Assembly (NCBI GenBank): GCA_016839245.1
Contig: JAEOUN010000078.1
Location: 61,464-125,463 of the forward strand
Length of the DNA stretch: 64,000 nt
Direction: 5' to 3'
Source of the DNA: Candidatus Thorarchaeota archaeon
Lineage (GTDB): Archaea; Asgardarchaeota; Thorarchaeia; Thorarchaeales; Thorarchaeaceae
Below the pieces are notes generated by a model that was given only the letters and a program-made list of their open reading frames with translations, had not been told where the DNA came from and made no database searches. Below, piece after piece: positions 44,435-54,600 of this stretch (position 1 is the stretch's first letter; each line of letters begins with the position of its first letter). A program made the translations under genes and the position numbers.

Positions 44435-45772
44435 ATGAATCTTAGAAATGTCGTAATGGGTGCGAATGCATCCATTTACAGGAAGTTGGATTTTACAAAA
44501 ATAAAGGATGTCTATTATCCAAGAACTGAGAGGGAAGTTCAGAAAGCCATCATGCGTGCTAATCAGGATGGGCTAGATATTGTTCCAAAAGGCGGAGGTT
44601 CAAGTCTAAGTGGAGCAAGTACAGGAGGAAATCAGAACAGAATTTTCATTAGCAGTCTTCAGATGAGAGATATACTGACCATTTCTCTAGATGAAGGATT
44701 CGCAGATGTGCAGGCAGGTGTTACTCCTAACGAAATAAATGAGAGACTGCAATCATTAGGAATGAAATTTTGGGTAGCGCCAAGTAGTAGAGATGTTGCC
44801 ACAATTGGGGGCATAATGGGAACCGATGGCGGGGGCAATGACACATGGATTAATGGAACAATGCGCGACAACATACTGCAAGTGAAATTAATCACATATG
44901 ATGGTCATCGATTGATTGTAGATAGGAAAGGGGTAAAGGCAGATGACCCGAATATCGAAGAAGACCTCAATAAGATAGGTTTCAATCTAGATGATGTTGC
45001 AGGATCACATGGCACACTAGGATTCATCACGGAAGTCAGAGTGATAATAAGACCAGATACAAAGAAGAAAACTATTGGGGGAATAATCGAATTTGATGAC
45101 TATAATACAATGGGCGAAGCACTAGCTCAGATGATTAGACAACAATGTCCGATACAATACGGTGAAGCAGTTGTGATGGCCCATGAGGATGTTCGAGAAG
45201 GATTGAACCTGCCAATTCTCATCCTTGAGTTTCCAAAAGATTTTGAGATAACATTCTGTAATGAGGATATTAGAGAAGTAGGTCGTCTTGAACTTGAGAA
45301 ACTTGAAAAGATGCGAATTCAACTCCCAAAACGAAATCCGAAATCAGGTATTCAATTCGCATTATTCGAGGATTATGGACTCCATGGCAAGAGTTTGGAA
45401 TACATGGGAAACACAATTGATGAGATTGACTCACTTCTATTGGAACATGAACTTACGCCATTTGCAAAGTATGGGCATGCACCGAGTAAATGGTATCTAG
45501 GAGATAACACTCCAACATATGGACTTATCATGCACTCTCGTGAGATTAAACCTGAAGAAAAGAGCGGGCATGATATCTATAGGGCTGTTGAAGCACTTGT
45601 AGAATTATGTGATGAACTTGGAGTCACTCCTAAGCCAGAACATAAGTGGCCATATAGTGACGAAATCAAGAAGACACGTATCTCCAAGATACGAGAGGTA
45701 CTCGGAGGAGGTTTCAACTCATTTATCTTCGAGCCAAATCGTGCTACAGAAACGCTCTCATCAATGGTATAA
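44435..45772 (+). CDS. FAD-linked oxidase, GlcD/D-lactate dehydrogenase-like
   Basis: A 445-residue flavoprotein of the VAO family. The PCMH-type FAD domain is in the N-terminal half: VPKGGGSSLSGAS and IGGIMGTDGGGNDTWING. The C-terminal domain has HAPSKWYLGDNTPTYGL. It probably oxidises a 2-hydroxy acid such as lactate or glycolate. It forms a unit with the preceding Fe-S subunit: the start follows the stop at once, with GGGGG in the end of that gene. Confidence 0.9.
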   Translation: MNLRNVVMGANASIYRKLDFTKIKDVYYPRTEREVQKAIMRANQDGLDIVPKGGGSSLSGASTGGNQNRIFISSLQMRDILTISLDEGFADVQAGVTPNEINERLQSLGMKFWVAPSSRDVATIGGIMGTDGGGNDTWINGTMRDNILQVKLITYDGHRLIVDRKGVKADDPNIEEDLNKIGFNLDDVAGSHGTLGFITEVRVIIRPDTKKKTIGGIIEFDDYNTMGEALAQMIRQQCPIQYGEAVVMAHEDVREGLNLPILILEFPKDFEITFCNEDIREVGRLELEKLEKMRIQLPKRNPKSGIQFALFEDYGLHGKSLEYMGNTIDEIDSLLLEHELTPFAKYGHAPSKWYLGDNTPTYGLIMHSREIKPEEKSGHDIYRAVEALVELCDELGVTPKPEHKWPYSDEIKKTRISKIREVLGGGFNSFIFEPNRATETLSSMV

Positions 45773-45806
45773 GATGTAGAATACTTTCGGTGACGTCTCT
45801 GCGGTC

Positions 45807-45814
45807 TTTATATA
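45807..45814 (+). promoter_or_regulatory. TATA box of Cdc6-like gene
   Basis: TTTATATA lies 19 bp before the first ATG at 45834 and 28 bp before the second in-frame ATG at 45843. A start of transcription about 26 bases downstream would leave almost no leader, so the mRNA may be leaderless. Confidence 0.5.
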
Positions 45815-45833
45815 CCCTCATCTAGACCAGTTT

Positions 45834-46979
45834 ATGATAAGAATGGTCCGACCACATCGTAGCCCAAAAGGTCTGTTTGATCCATACTATGTCCCTGACA
45901 AATTACTATATCGAAACAGGGAGTTGGAAACTGTCACTGGTGTCTATAAGGACTCATTCGATGACGAATATGGTGTCAACTGCCTTGTACATGGAATCGC
46001 TGGCGTAGGGATGACTGTATTCTCAAGGTATTTCCTTACCAAGCTTGTTCCTGAGCAGTTTAATGCACACACAGTCTACGTCGACGCCAAACACAAAGAC
46101 ACACTTGAGATAATCTCAGAGTTGAATGATAAGATACATCAGGAAACGCACACACCCATTACTGTTGCTTTTGACCTTGATGTATTGTGGATGCAGTTCA
46201 AAAGGACTGCAACAGCAACTGGTCAGAGAACCGTATTTGTAATTGACAATATTGATGAGACCAATGAGGAGGTCTATTCTAAGCTTGCACGGTTATCAAA
46301 AGAGATACAAGCAAGTACGATAGGAGTCTTGAACAGCCATGATTACAGACTACTAACAAAACTTCCTGCAACTCAGATGGCGTATGATTTCGAAGTTCCA
46401 CTTGATACATACACTCAGTCACAGCTCTATGATATTGTGAGAACAAGAGTTGAAGACACGTTTCCTCTTGGATTGACCGATGATGCTGTTCGGTACATAA
46501 CTGATCTCGTTGTGGAGTTTGATGCTTCGAAACCAAAGACTACTATTGAGGCTTTGAAGGCACTCTGGCCATTAGCATCAAGAGGAGAGCCGATAGATGC
46601 AGACACTATCAGAAGTGCAACTGCAGGAATAACAGCTTTTGCCCATGATAATGACTACATGGATTTGATTGATACTATCAGCATGAACGATTTCATGACT
46701 TTACTTGTCTTAGAGGCATTCTGTGAACATCTTATGCACTATAAGACTGAAACCTATATCGATCGAGGAACCCTGAATGAATTGATTACAATCAAATGCG
46801 AAGAACTGGATGTCAAGTATATTCCTCAAGATATTGATCGTAGCTTACAGACACTTATTTTTCAAAGTATTGTATTTGAGTCAGGCTATTCTAGAAATCT
46901 ACTCTATATTCTATCTCCACCTGATATTCTATACGATGCAGCAGTTAGTCTAAGACGTGAGCTTGCTCGAAGAAAATAA
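45834..46979 (+). CDS. Cdc6/Orc1-like AAA+ protein with changed Walker A
   Basis: A 381-residue protein with an Orc1/Cdc6-type ATPase layout: a YRNREIE-like start (LYRNRELETV), a Walker A region reading HGIAGVGMT where the usual GKT lysine is Met60, and a Walker B VFVIDNIDE with D138-N139 instead of DE. The C-terminal half has helical lid and winged-helix-like parts (LALRREL-type ending LRRELARRK). Nucleotide hydrolysis is unlikely, binding may persist. It may be a structural or regulatory paralogue of origin-binding proteins; this is inference. Confidence 0.78.
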   Translation: MIRMVRPHRSPKGLFDPYYVPDKLLYRNRELETVTGVYKDSFDDEYGVNCLVHGIAGVGMTVFSRYFLTKLVPEQFNAHTVYVDAKHKDTLEIISELNDKIHQETHTPITVAFDLDVLWMQFKRTATATGQRTVFVIDNIDETNEEVYSKLARLSKEIQASTIGVLNSHDYRLLTKLPATQMAYDFEVPLDTYTQSQLYDIVRTRVEDTFPLGLTDDAVRYITDLVVEFDASKPKTTIEALKALWPLASRGEPIDADTIRSATAGITAFAHDNDYMDLIDTISMNDFMTLLVLEAFCEHLMHYKTETYIDRGTLNELITIKCEELDVKYIPQDIDRSLQTLIFQSIVFESGYSRNLLYILSPPDILYDAAVSLRRELARRK

Positions 46980-46987
46980 AATGAGAA

Positions 46988-47019
46988 TGAATGTGGCCGG
47001 AGAACCGGCCGCACATTCA
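46988..47019. terminator. hairpin between convergent genes
   Basis: TGAATGTG pairs with CACATTCA, and an inner GCCGG/CCGGC stem closes an AGAA loop with a short bulge. It lies 8 bp after the Cdc6-like stop and 12 bp before the lipoyl-protein stop, so it may act on both strands. No T-tract follows. Confidence 0.6.
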
Positions 47020-47031
47020 GGTATGTAGAAT

Positions 47032-47457
47032 CTATGATGGTCTTTTCTCTGCAAACTCAGCTTTCACCCAGTCTGCAAGGCCATCAGCACCCTGAAGATT
47101 GCCAATTTCACCACCCCAATTTGAGGGAGTGAGAACAGCAATCCAACCCTTTCCATAAGCATCTTCATTAAGAAGGCCAGGATTGTCTTTCAGTGCTTCA
47201 TTGACTTCAGCGATTGTACCACTCACAGGAGCTTTGACGGGTCCAGTCCATTTTCCAGACTCGAGTGTGCCAATGCTTCTTCCTGCTTCAATTTCCTTAC
47301 CAGCGGGTCTGAGTCTGACAAATTTGATCTTACCAGCTAAATCAATACCGAATGTGGTAAAACCTATCCTGATATTGCCATTCTCTTTCTTGACCCAGAT
47401 TTGGTCGGTGGTGTAGTACAAATCTTCAGGAAAATCGAAACCCTCGTGTGTAACCAT
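47032..47457 (-). CDS. GcvH-like lipoyl carrier protein
   Basis: A 141-residue protein of the glycine cleavage H-protein family, with a lipoyl-bearing hammerhead fold. The lipoylation lysine is K69 in TLESGKWTGPVKAPVSG; the usual ESVK becomes ESGK. The end (NWGGEIGNLQGADGL) resembles the H-protein C-terminus. No other glycine-cleavage gene lies in the window, so the partner may be elsewhere or may be another lipoate-using enzyme. The family is clear, the role is not. Confidence 0.88.
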   Translation of the reverse strand: MVTHEGFDFPEDLYYTTDQIWVKKENGNIRIGFTTFGIDLAGKIKFVRLRPAGKEIEAGRSIGTLESGKWTGPVKAPVSGTIAEVNEALKDNPGLLNEDAYGKGWIAVLTPSNWGGEIGNLQGADGLADWVKAEFAEKRPS

Positions 47458-47529
47458 TGTTTTGTCACCTTAAAGGCCTGTGCTATCTCGTACCTTAAGA
47501 CATTTGCCCTTCATAAGATTTCGATGATT

Positions 47530-47736
47530 TTAAGTGTCTTTGACACTCGCTGCATCACCATTCATCATCTTTTTGATATTCTCAAGGTCTTTTATATCGA
47601 CCTCCACATAGACGGGTCCTGAATAACCACAACCTTTCTCTTCACAATAATAAGTCGTTGGGACAAGCCAACCATTCACCGAGGTCTTTGTTTCACGAAT
47701 TCTAGGTGAACCACATTTGGGGCACACCCGAATCAT
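47530..47736 (-). CDS. small zinc-ribbon protein
   Basis: A 68-residue protein with one zinc ribbon (CPKCGSPRIRE and YYCEEKGCGYSG). It starts at the ATG at 47736, with a GTG four codons upstream also possible. A C-terminal charged helix (DIKDLENIKKMMNG) follows. It lies 72 bp upstream of the lipoyl-protein gene on the same strand. Function unknown; probably nucleic-acid or protein binding. Confidence 0.72.
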   Translation of the reverse strand: MIRVCPKCGSPRIRETKTSVNGWLVPTTYYCEEKGCGYSGPVYVEVDIKDLENIKKMMNGDAASVKDT

Positions 47737-47842
47737 TCTTGCTTCCACTTCTGTGTCCTCCCGACAGTATTGATAAAGCAGACTAGAACTTAAAATACTT
47801 GCCTGAGTGACGAACTCCTATTATAGCGTAGTCTGTGGTCTT

Positions 47843-47850
47843 CTTATATC
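47843..47850 (+). promoter_or_regulatory. TATA-box-like element
   Basis: CTTATATC lies 15 bp before the ATG at 47866 and 24 bp before the in-frame ATG at 47875. The spacing again suggests a leaderless mRNA that may start at the second ATG. Confidence 0.4.
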
Positions 47851-47865
47851 ATGTGACCAGTATAG

Positions 47866-48645
47866 ATGAATGAGATGAAAGAGAAACTCAAATCAGGATT
47901 TTTCACAGCAGATATGATAGAACGTGCGAAAATCTCAACTGGTACAAAAGCACTCGATAACTTGCTTGGAGGAGGTATTGAAGCAGGCCTTACACACCTC
48001 TTCTATGGCGACCGTGTCTTGTACAGAGATTTCCTAAGATTTGCTGTCCATGCCCAGATGTCAGAAGATAAGCGAGGATCGGGATGTCCAGTCATTTTAA
48101 TTGATAGTGCAAACATGATAAAGATTGAGCAAATCACTGATGTTGCCTATGAACTTGAACTTGAGCCAGAAAGGGTAATGGATAGAATCTATATCACTCG
48201 AGCGTTTAATTCGTCGCAGACTTATGATCTCATCATGAATCAGATGGATGGATTCTTTCAGAGAATTCCAGCAAAAGTCCTACTCATAGCAGGACTACCA
48301 AATCTCTATGTTGAGGAAGGGATGACTGGAGAAGGATTTCAACAAATCTCACACATGATTTCAAAAATTATGACCTTTTCACTTCAGAGAGATTTATTCA
48401 CTCTTGTTTCCACACAGTCATCGCAAAAGAATAAGAATATTCCAGTAGGAGGTAGAGCTCTTGCGGGTGGTTGTCAAGTACATATCTGTGTTGAAGAAAC
48501 AAAATCCCACACAAGGTATACACTTGCAAAACATCCCCAGTATTCAGTGCGTACTACTTCAAGAGCTCTACTCAAAGATGCAGGAGGGACTCTTCCACTC
48601 TCTTATTTCTTAAAGGATCTAAAAGAGGAAACAGGAGAGGATTAA
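47866..48645 (+). CDS. RadA/KaiC-like protein without Walker A
   Basis: A 259-residue RecA-fold protein. The family entry motif is intact (ISTGTKALDNLLGGGIEAG), but the loop that should hold GxxxxGKT reads FYGDRVLYRDF (residues 46-56), without Gly-Lys-Thr. A strand similar to Walker B is PAKVLLIAGLPN. It is like RadB/RadC-type paralogues of RadA but degenerate in the ATP site. It may regulate recombination or bind DNA without hydrolysis (inference). Confidence 0.78.
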   Translation: MNEMKEKLKSGFFTADMIERAKISTGTKALDNLLGGGIEAGLTHLFYGDRVLYRDFLRFAVHAQMSEDKRGSGCPVILIDSANMIKIEQITDVAYELELEPERVMDRIYITRAFNSSQTYDLIMNQMDGFFQRIPAKVLLIAGLPNLYVEEGMTGEGFQQISHMISKIMTFSLQRDLFTLVSTQSSQKNKNIPVGGRALAGGCQVHICVEETKSHTRYTLAKHPQYSVRTTSRALLKDAGGTLPLSYFLKDLKEETGED

Positions 48646-48647
48646 TG

Positions 48648-51600
48648 TTACCTCTCCTTATCTAGACTTCTAACAAGTTCATCCACAAGATCTCGTGATA
48701 ACTCACGAGCTTGCTTCAATATCGTATCAATCTCATGAGCTGGAACACCTTTCGCTTCGAGGTCCTTTCGAAGTTCATCAATTTCATATGGACTGAGTTT
48801 ATCATCTGCAAGAACAACATCTTCCTCGCGAGTTCGTTCACGTTCATCAGATGGTATACGATCGCCAAGGATTACTCGTTCAACTTCTTGTTCCTCATCT
48901 TCAACTTCTTCCTCAACGCCTTCACCTTTAGTTTCACCAGCAACTCTCTTAGCAGCCATAGCTTGGACATCTTCAAGGATCTGCTCAACGGTCGTATTTT
49001 CACGTCGTGCAGCTCGAATAGCTTCCTGAACAATGACTTCTTTCACGAAGGCAGCCTGTTCGCTAATCTTCATCTTTGATATGTCAGCTTTGAAATCATC
49101 AAGCTCTTGTTGATCTAAATGAGTAAGGATGGCGAGTTGGATGAGTAATTCACCAAGCTCAGGAACCTCGACAGGAATGGATTCAGGAGGCATCTCTTCA
49201 GCAGTTCGGACAATATTCATCTTTTCGAAGGTATCATTGAATAACCCTGCAACAAGACTTTGACGACTCTTGACCTCTGTTACTGGTTTTGGAATCTTAC
49301 CTTTTCGTATAGTTTTGATTTGGGAGTTAATTTGACGAAGTTGCTTTGGAACACTCCAAACTCTCACATAACCAAAGATTATGATGAATACAATCAATAC
49401 AAGAGGTAATCCAAATGTTATTGAATTAGTCATGATGAGGTCAAAGCCATTAAGTGTGAGCTCAACAACAAGTGCATCTTCACCGATTACATATACACCT
49501 TCGCCAATCTTGATTGCGATAGTGCCTGAACCAGATGATAATTTGATGCCGGAAGAAGATACAATCACAAAGTATTGACCTGGAGTGGATCCTTCCTCAG
49601 TTGTAACTGTGAACGGTGCTCCTCTACTTGCATTGGCTGAAAAGGCAGCTCCTGAAATACCGATGTTGTGCCATGTATCCCAATAGCGCAACTCTATCGT
49701 AAGAGTTTCACCATTGACAAGACTCCAAACAGGTTGCTCATTGATAATAGTAAATTCAGTTGAAATGTTGATCACTGTGATTCTAAATAAAACATCTGAG
49801 GTTGTTCGATTTTCTAGGCTCATTTCAATGTAGAAACGATACGCCTCACTTGATACAACTGCAGCTATTGTTGCATCTGTCGTATCGAAAGTAATGCTGT
49901 AAAGACCATTACCCAAATCAAGAACGGTCAGGTTGAGATAACTATCAATTGTAGGACCTCGAAGATAACTATTGATGGTTGGAAATGCACCGATCAGACC
50001 TCCAATATATCCATCAGATGATTCCGTATCATTATAGAAGAAGTAAATGGTCATTGTGTCACCCAATGGAATCTGAAGAGCTATTACATCGAGATCTTCA
50101 AAATCATCGATTACACCAGCATATGCAGGAGAGTATTCAACAGCATCTACAAAAATATTAGTTGGCACCTGAAGGATACGGATATTAATCGTTGCACTTT
50201 GAGGTACATAATTCAATTTTGCAAAACTTATTACCAAGGGGAAATATGCATTACTAGCAAGTATTAATGATGTATCAAAGTAGACCAGATAAGTGCCATT
50301 CCCTAGATCTATGACAATATTTTCGAGTCCAGCAAGTTCGATAGTGACATCAGCCGCTCCAATACCGCGATCAAAAGTTTCATCCCAATATTCGAAGGTA
50401 AGGTTACCAGACCAGCCCCAATAGAAATCTCGTGTTTCAGGAAGTGTATAACTAGTCTGGATTCGTTTTATTGCAAATGAAATTATAGTCTGTGAGCCAG
50501 CATAGAGAGAAGCATTCTCAAACGGAGTTGCCTTGAATATAAGATTCCAAATACCAAAACCTACAATCGATGTATCAATGATTGCATAATAGGTACCATT
50601 ACTAAAGGAACTGAAGTTACCAAAGATACTAGTGTCTGCAACAGTCCAAGATGCAGTCGCATTCCAGAAGTAACTATTTCCCTCGTCTGGAAGTACTAGG
50701 TCTATATAGACTATGACATTCTCAGTGTATGTTCGACTCATATCAGTAGTCGTGTCACGAGCCAAACTGACAGCTGTTGCGCTTTGAAGAACTCGAATAT
50801 TGAATGAATATGCCGCAGGTTCGTAATTATTCAACGATGCTGTAATCGTAATCGTGTAGAATCCAGGTGTTCGTTTAGTTGCGCCTTCATCATTCTCTGG
50901 AAGGATAACGGTGTAATAGCCAGGTGTTCCAGTATAACCTAAGGGATATGTGTTACCCGATTCAACTGCAACAGTGCCACTTATGAAGTAGAGATTTGAA
51001 ATGGGATTGCTATCACCATCAATAAGAAGAATAGTGATTGTAAGACTCGCACCACGGTTTATGAGACAAACAGGTTCTGCCGGATCGATAGGGGTAATAT
51101 CGCTTTCCAACGCTTGAACAATTAGGGTTATGTACACTCTGGCAATTTCATAGTTAGTCTTTTGCGCGGTGACTGAAACAATATAGATGCCAGCATCCAG
51201 AGCAGTTGTATGAATTGTTGCATCATAGACACCAAAAGGTATTGATTCTGTGAATGACCCCGTAGTAATCCCCGAAATTTCCCATCCAACTGTTGCATGA
51301 TCAACAAGGTTAGACCATATCAAGTCAGTATAATTGACTCGTATTGCAGCAATATCTTGCCAATCAACAGTGATTTCTTCATTCCATGTGATTAGAATGG
51401 TCTCAATATTACCAACCAAGCCAGTTAAGACAATCGTCTTCATGGTCTTATAGTATGGAGGGATTGAAGGATTCCACCCAATGCTGAGATCGAATTTGTA
51501 ACTTCCTGGCAATGAGAATGCAGAAGTATCAACCTCAATTAAGTATTCACCATTTCCCAGTGGAGTAATGTTGTAATCATCTCCTAGGTTCAAAGATATC

Positions 51601-54600
51601 GCCTGAGCAGAGAAAGTGATAATTGCACCGTCAACAGGAGATGCCGTTGCCATATCTGTCAAGGTAAAGGTGATGTTGAGAATGTGCCCATAAGGTGTTT
51701 CATCAAGAGGGTCAAGTGCGAAACTCAGAGTTCGTCCAACGACAGTGACCCAAGTTGTTGTCTGAGCATCAACGTAGAATGGGCTTGTGGTTTCATTCCA
51801 ATCGATAACTATCGTCAGGTTATAACGACCAAGTGTGGTACCAAGAGTTTCAGAATCTACAGTTAGAATGAAAGCAGAACCAGAAGGAGTTAGAGAATAA
51901 TCTCCAGTATCAACAAATGTGCCATTGTTGTATAAAGAGATATCAGTCACAAGTATTGATGTTATGGCGGTTCCTCTGAACAAGTCAGTGTATTCAAAGG
52001 TGAAGCTGATGTTATCAAGGAAGGGAGTTTGAGAGGGAGGAATCGTGATATCAGCAATTGTATCGCGTGTAGTCACGCGCGCTTTGACTGGAGTGTACGC
52101 GTCGCCATGATAAGGTACACCGGAAGTCCAGTAAGCATATACAGTTACAGAAAATTGACCAAGTGCTCCAAAGACCGTTGAGTTGACTGAGATTTCGTAG
52201 AGACCCTCACCCAATGGAGAATAGAGATATCCGTCAGACCCATAGCTTAAGGGATTTCCACTTACATATACCTGAATGTCATTAGCAGTAATTCCAGAAT
52301 CACTATCAACATCTGAGTAATGGACTTGAAATACAATAAAGTCCAAGTATGGTGTAGGACTGGGTGCAATTTCAAGAGAGAGTAATGAGAGGCGTTCACG
52401 AAGCTCGAAAGAGGCTGAAAGATCATCATCGGCATAGAACGGAGCAATATCTGAGTAACTCATGCTGAAGATGACCGTGAATGGTACTCCAATACTGTAC
52501 TCAGGGTATGAATAAATCACTACATCATATCGAGATACACTAGCGTTCCAAGTACTTGTAAAAACCCAGCTGCCAGGAGTAAGAATTTTTAGAGTTACAT
52601 CATAAGACGCATTTCCAATGATAGTTGATGTATATAGATCCTCATAATATAGAATGAATTCTATCGGATCACCATAAGCCACCTTACCAATTGCCTCATA
52701 AGAAAGGATAGTCCGACGTTCGCGGAGATTGAGAGCTCGTGTCAATACTTTGTCATCAATATAGGTTGCAGGAACGTGCATCTGAACGGTAATGCTCCAT
52801 AGACCAATGTTGGGATATCTAGTTGTACTAAACTCAATTTCATATATTCCACCGGCATACTGTCGTATATTGTAAAATGATGGATCAATTATGCCCAGTG
52901 TATCATTAACGATGATTTCAGCATTAAGAATGCCATCATTGCCACCATTTGTCACATCAGTCCAAGTTATTGTAATTGTTACATTATCACTATAGAAAGT
53001 GGGATCAGGAGTCGGATAATCAAGAACAGTCTGTCGCGTTAGGACATTGATTGAAACCAGTCTATTGGTTCTGTTGCTATAGAATGGTGCGCCAACCCAA
53101 GTGACATTTAGTGTAATCACGTGAATCCCAATATTCCCGAATTGACTTGTATCGAAAGTAATCGTGAAGAGACCCGCATCATGATCGGAACTAAACATTA
53201 TATTCATTGAGATATTAAGTTCAGCAGATTCGAGAATGTTTGTTCCAAGCCCTGTGTCTTCCCATCTGAAGGAAAATGTAGCATTTTCACCAAAGCTTTC
53301 GGGAGAAGGTGGGTTGATGAGAAGAAGAGTATCCCGGGAGAGCACCCAGACAGAAACAGAGTCTTCAAGAGTCGAATAAAATGGCTCTTCACCAATCCAG
53401 TCAATTGTGATGGTCATAGTAAATTGACCAATTTGCCCAAATCCAGTTGTGTCGATTTCAATCATGTAATGACCTAGGTAAGTACCGGTATCGACTTCAG
53501 TAATGGTCACCTTTTCCATATCAAAAGGAACATCAAAACTAACAGTTATGTAGACATGACCAATTCCATAGCCTTGATCAGTTGAGTTTGAGATTCCAAT
53601 TCCACTATCCTTCTCACTATAGGTGAAGTTATACCTCATAATCTCCAGATATGCTGAAGGATCGGATGCGTAGGTCAGTGTCAGTAATGCGTCAACACCC
53701 TCGATATTCGCAGCGACGACTGCCATGTTGTTTTCATACTGCTGTATCGCACCTAACCATTCAACATAGATTGTGAATGTCTGAGGACCAAGTCCAAACT
53801 GAGAGGCAGAAATCGAGATAGTATAGAATCCATTTCCAAGATTCAGATTATAGCTGAAGTTCGAAATTACAAGTCCTGTTGAATTCTCAACATAGAAGTT
53901 GACTGAAGCATCTTTTATTCCAACCTTGTTATCAAAGTCGTAGTAGTAGACAGAGATATTGATGATTGCATTATACGCAGTAGGAGGAGGCGTATCAGCA
54001 GTCAAGATGGTGTCATGACTGCGAATCTCTACTTGAATTTCACAATGTCCATCTTGGTAGTTACTATCAATTGAGAAAGTGAACCAGACTAAATAGGTGC
54101 CCAATACATCGGCTTCATCCGTATAAAACGTCACTTGGTATCTCGTTCCAGTCCATGTTAAGACCGGAGTAACGCTACCATTCCAGTTATCGTCTATAAC
54201 ATTTGCTTGTAATGAAACGCTATTGTCCAGATCAGTCCATTCGATATAGAAGACTGCAGTATTTCCAGATGGAATCTCAAGACGAATTACAGTTGGTTCA
54301 GCATCTGTGTGAATCTGAGTAACAACTATAGTAATTATGAGCCATCTCGTCTGATAACTTGATGCACTCGCAGTAAGGTTCACAGTGTTTGTACCAATAC
54401 TAAATCCAGACACGTCAATATCGACATGATAGTCACCATCAGATATGTGCGCCCAGATGATAGATGCGTCACTTGTGGAGATCGCGCCAGTAGTAATTCC
54501 AGCATCTCTATCGAGGTCTCGATAATAGAGATGTACTGTGACACTCATGTTGTAAGGTGTTGAAACAGTATAGAGGTTCGCTGTAAGATCACTTGTTGCA

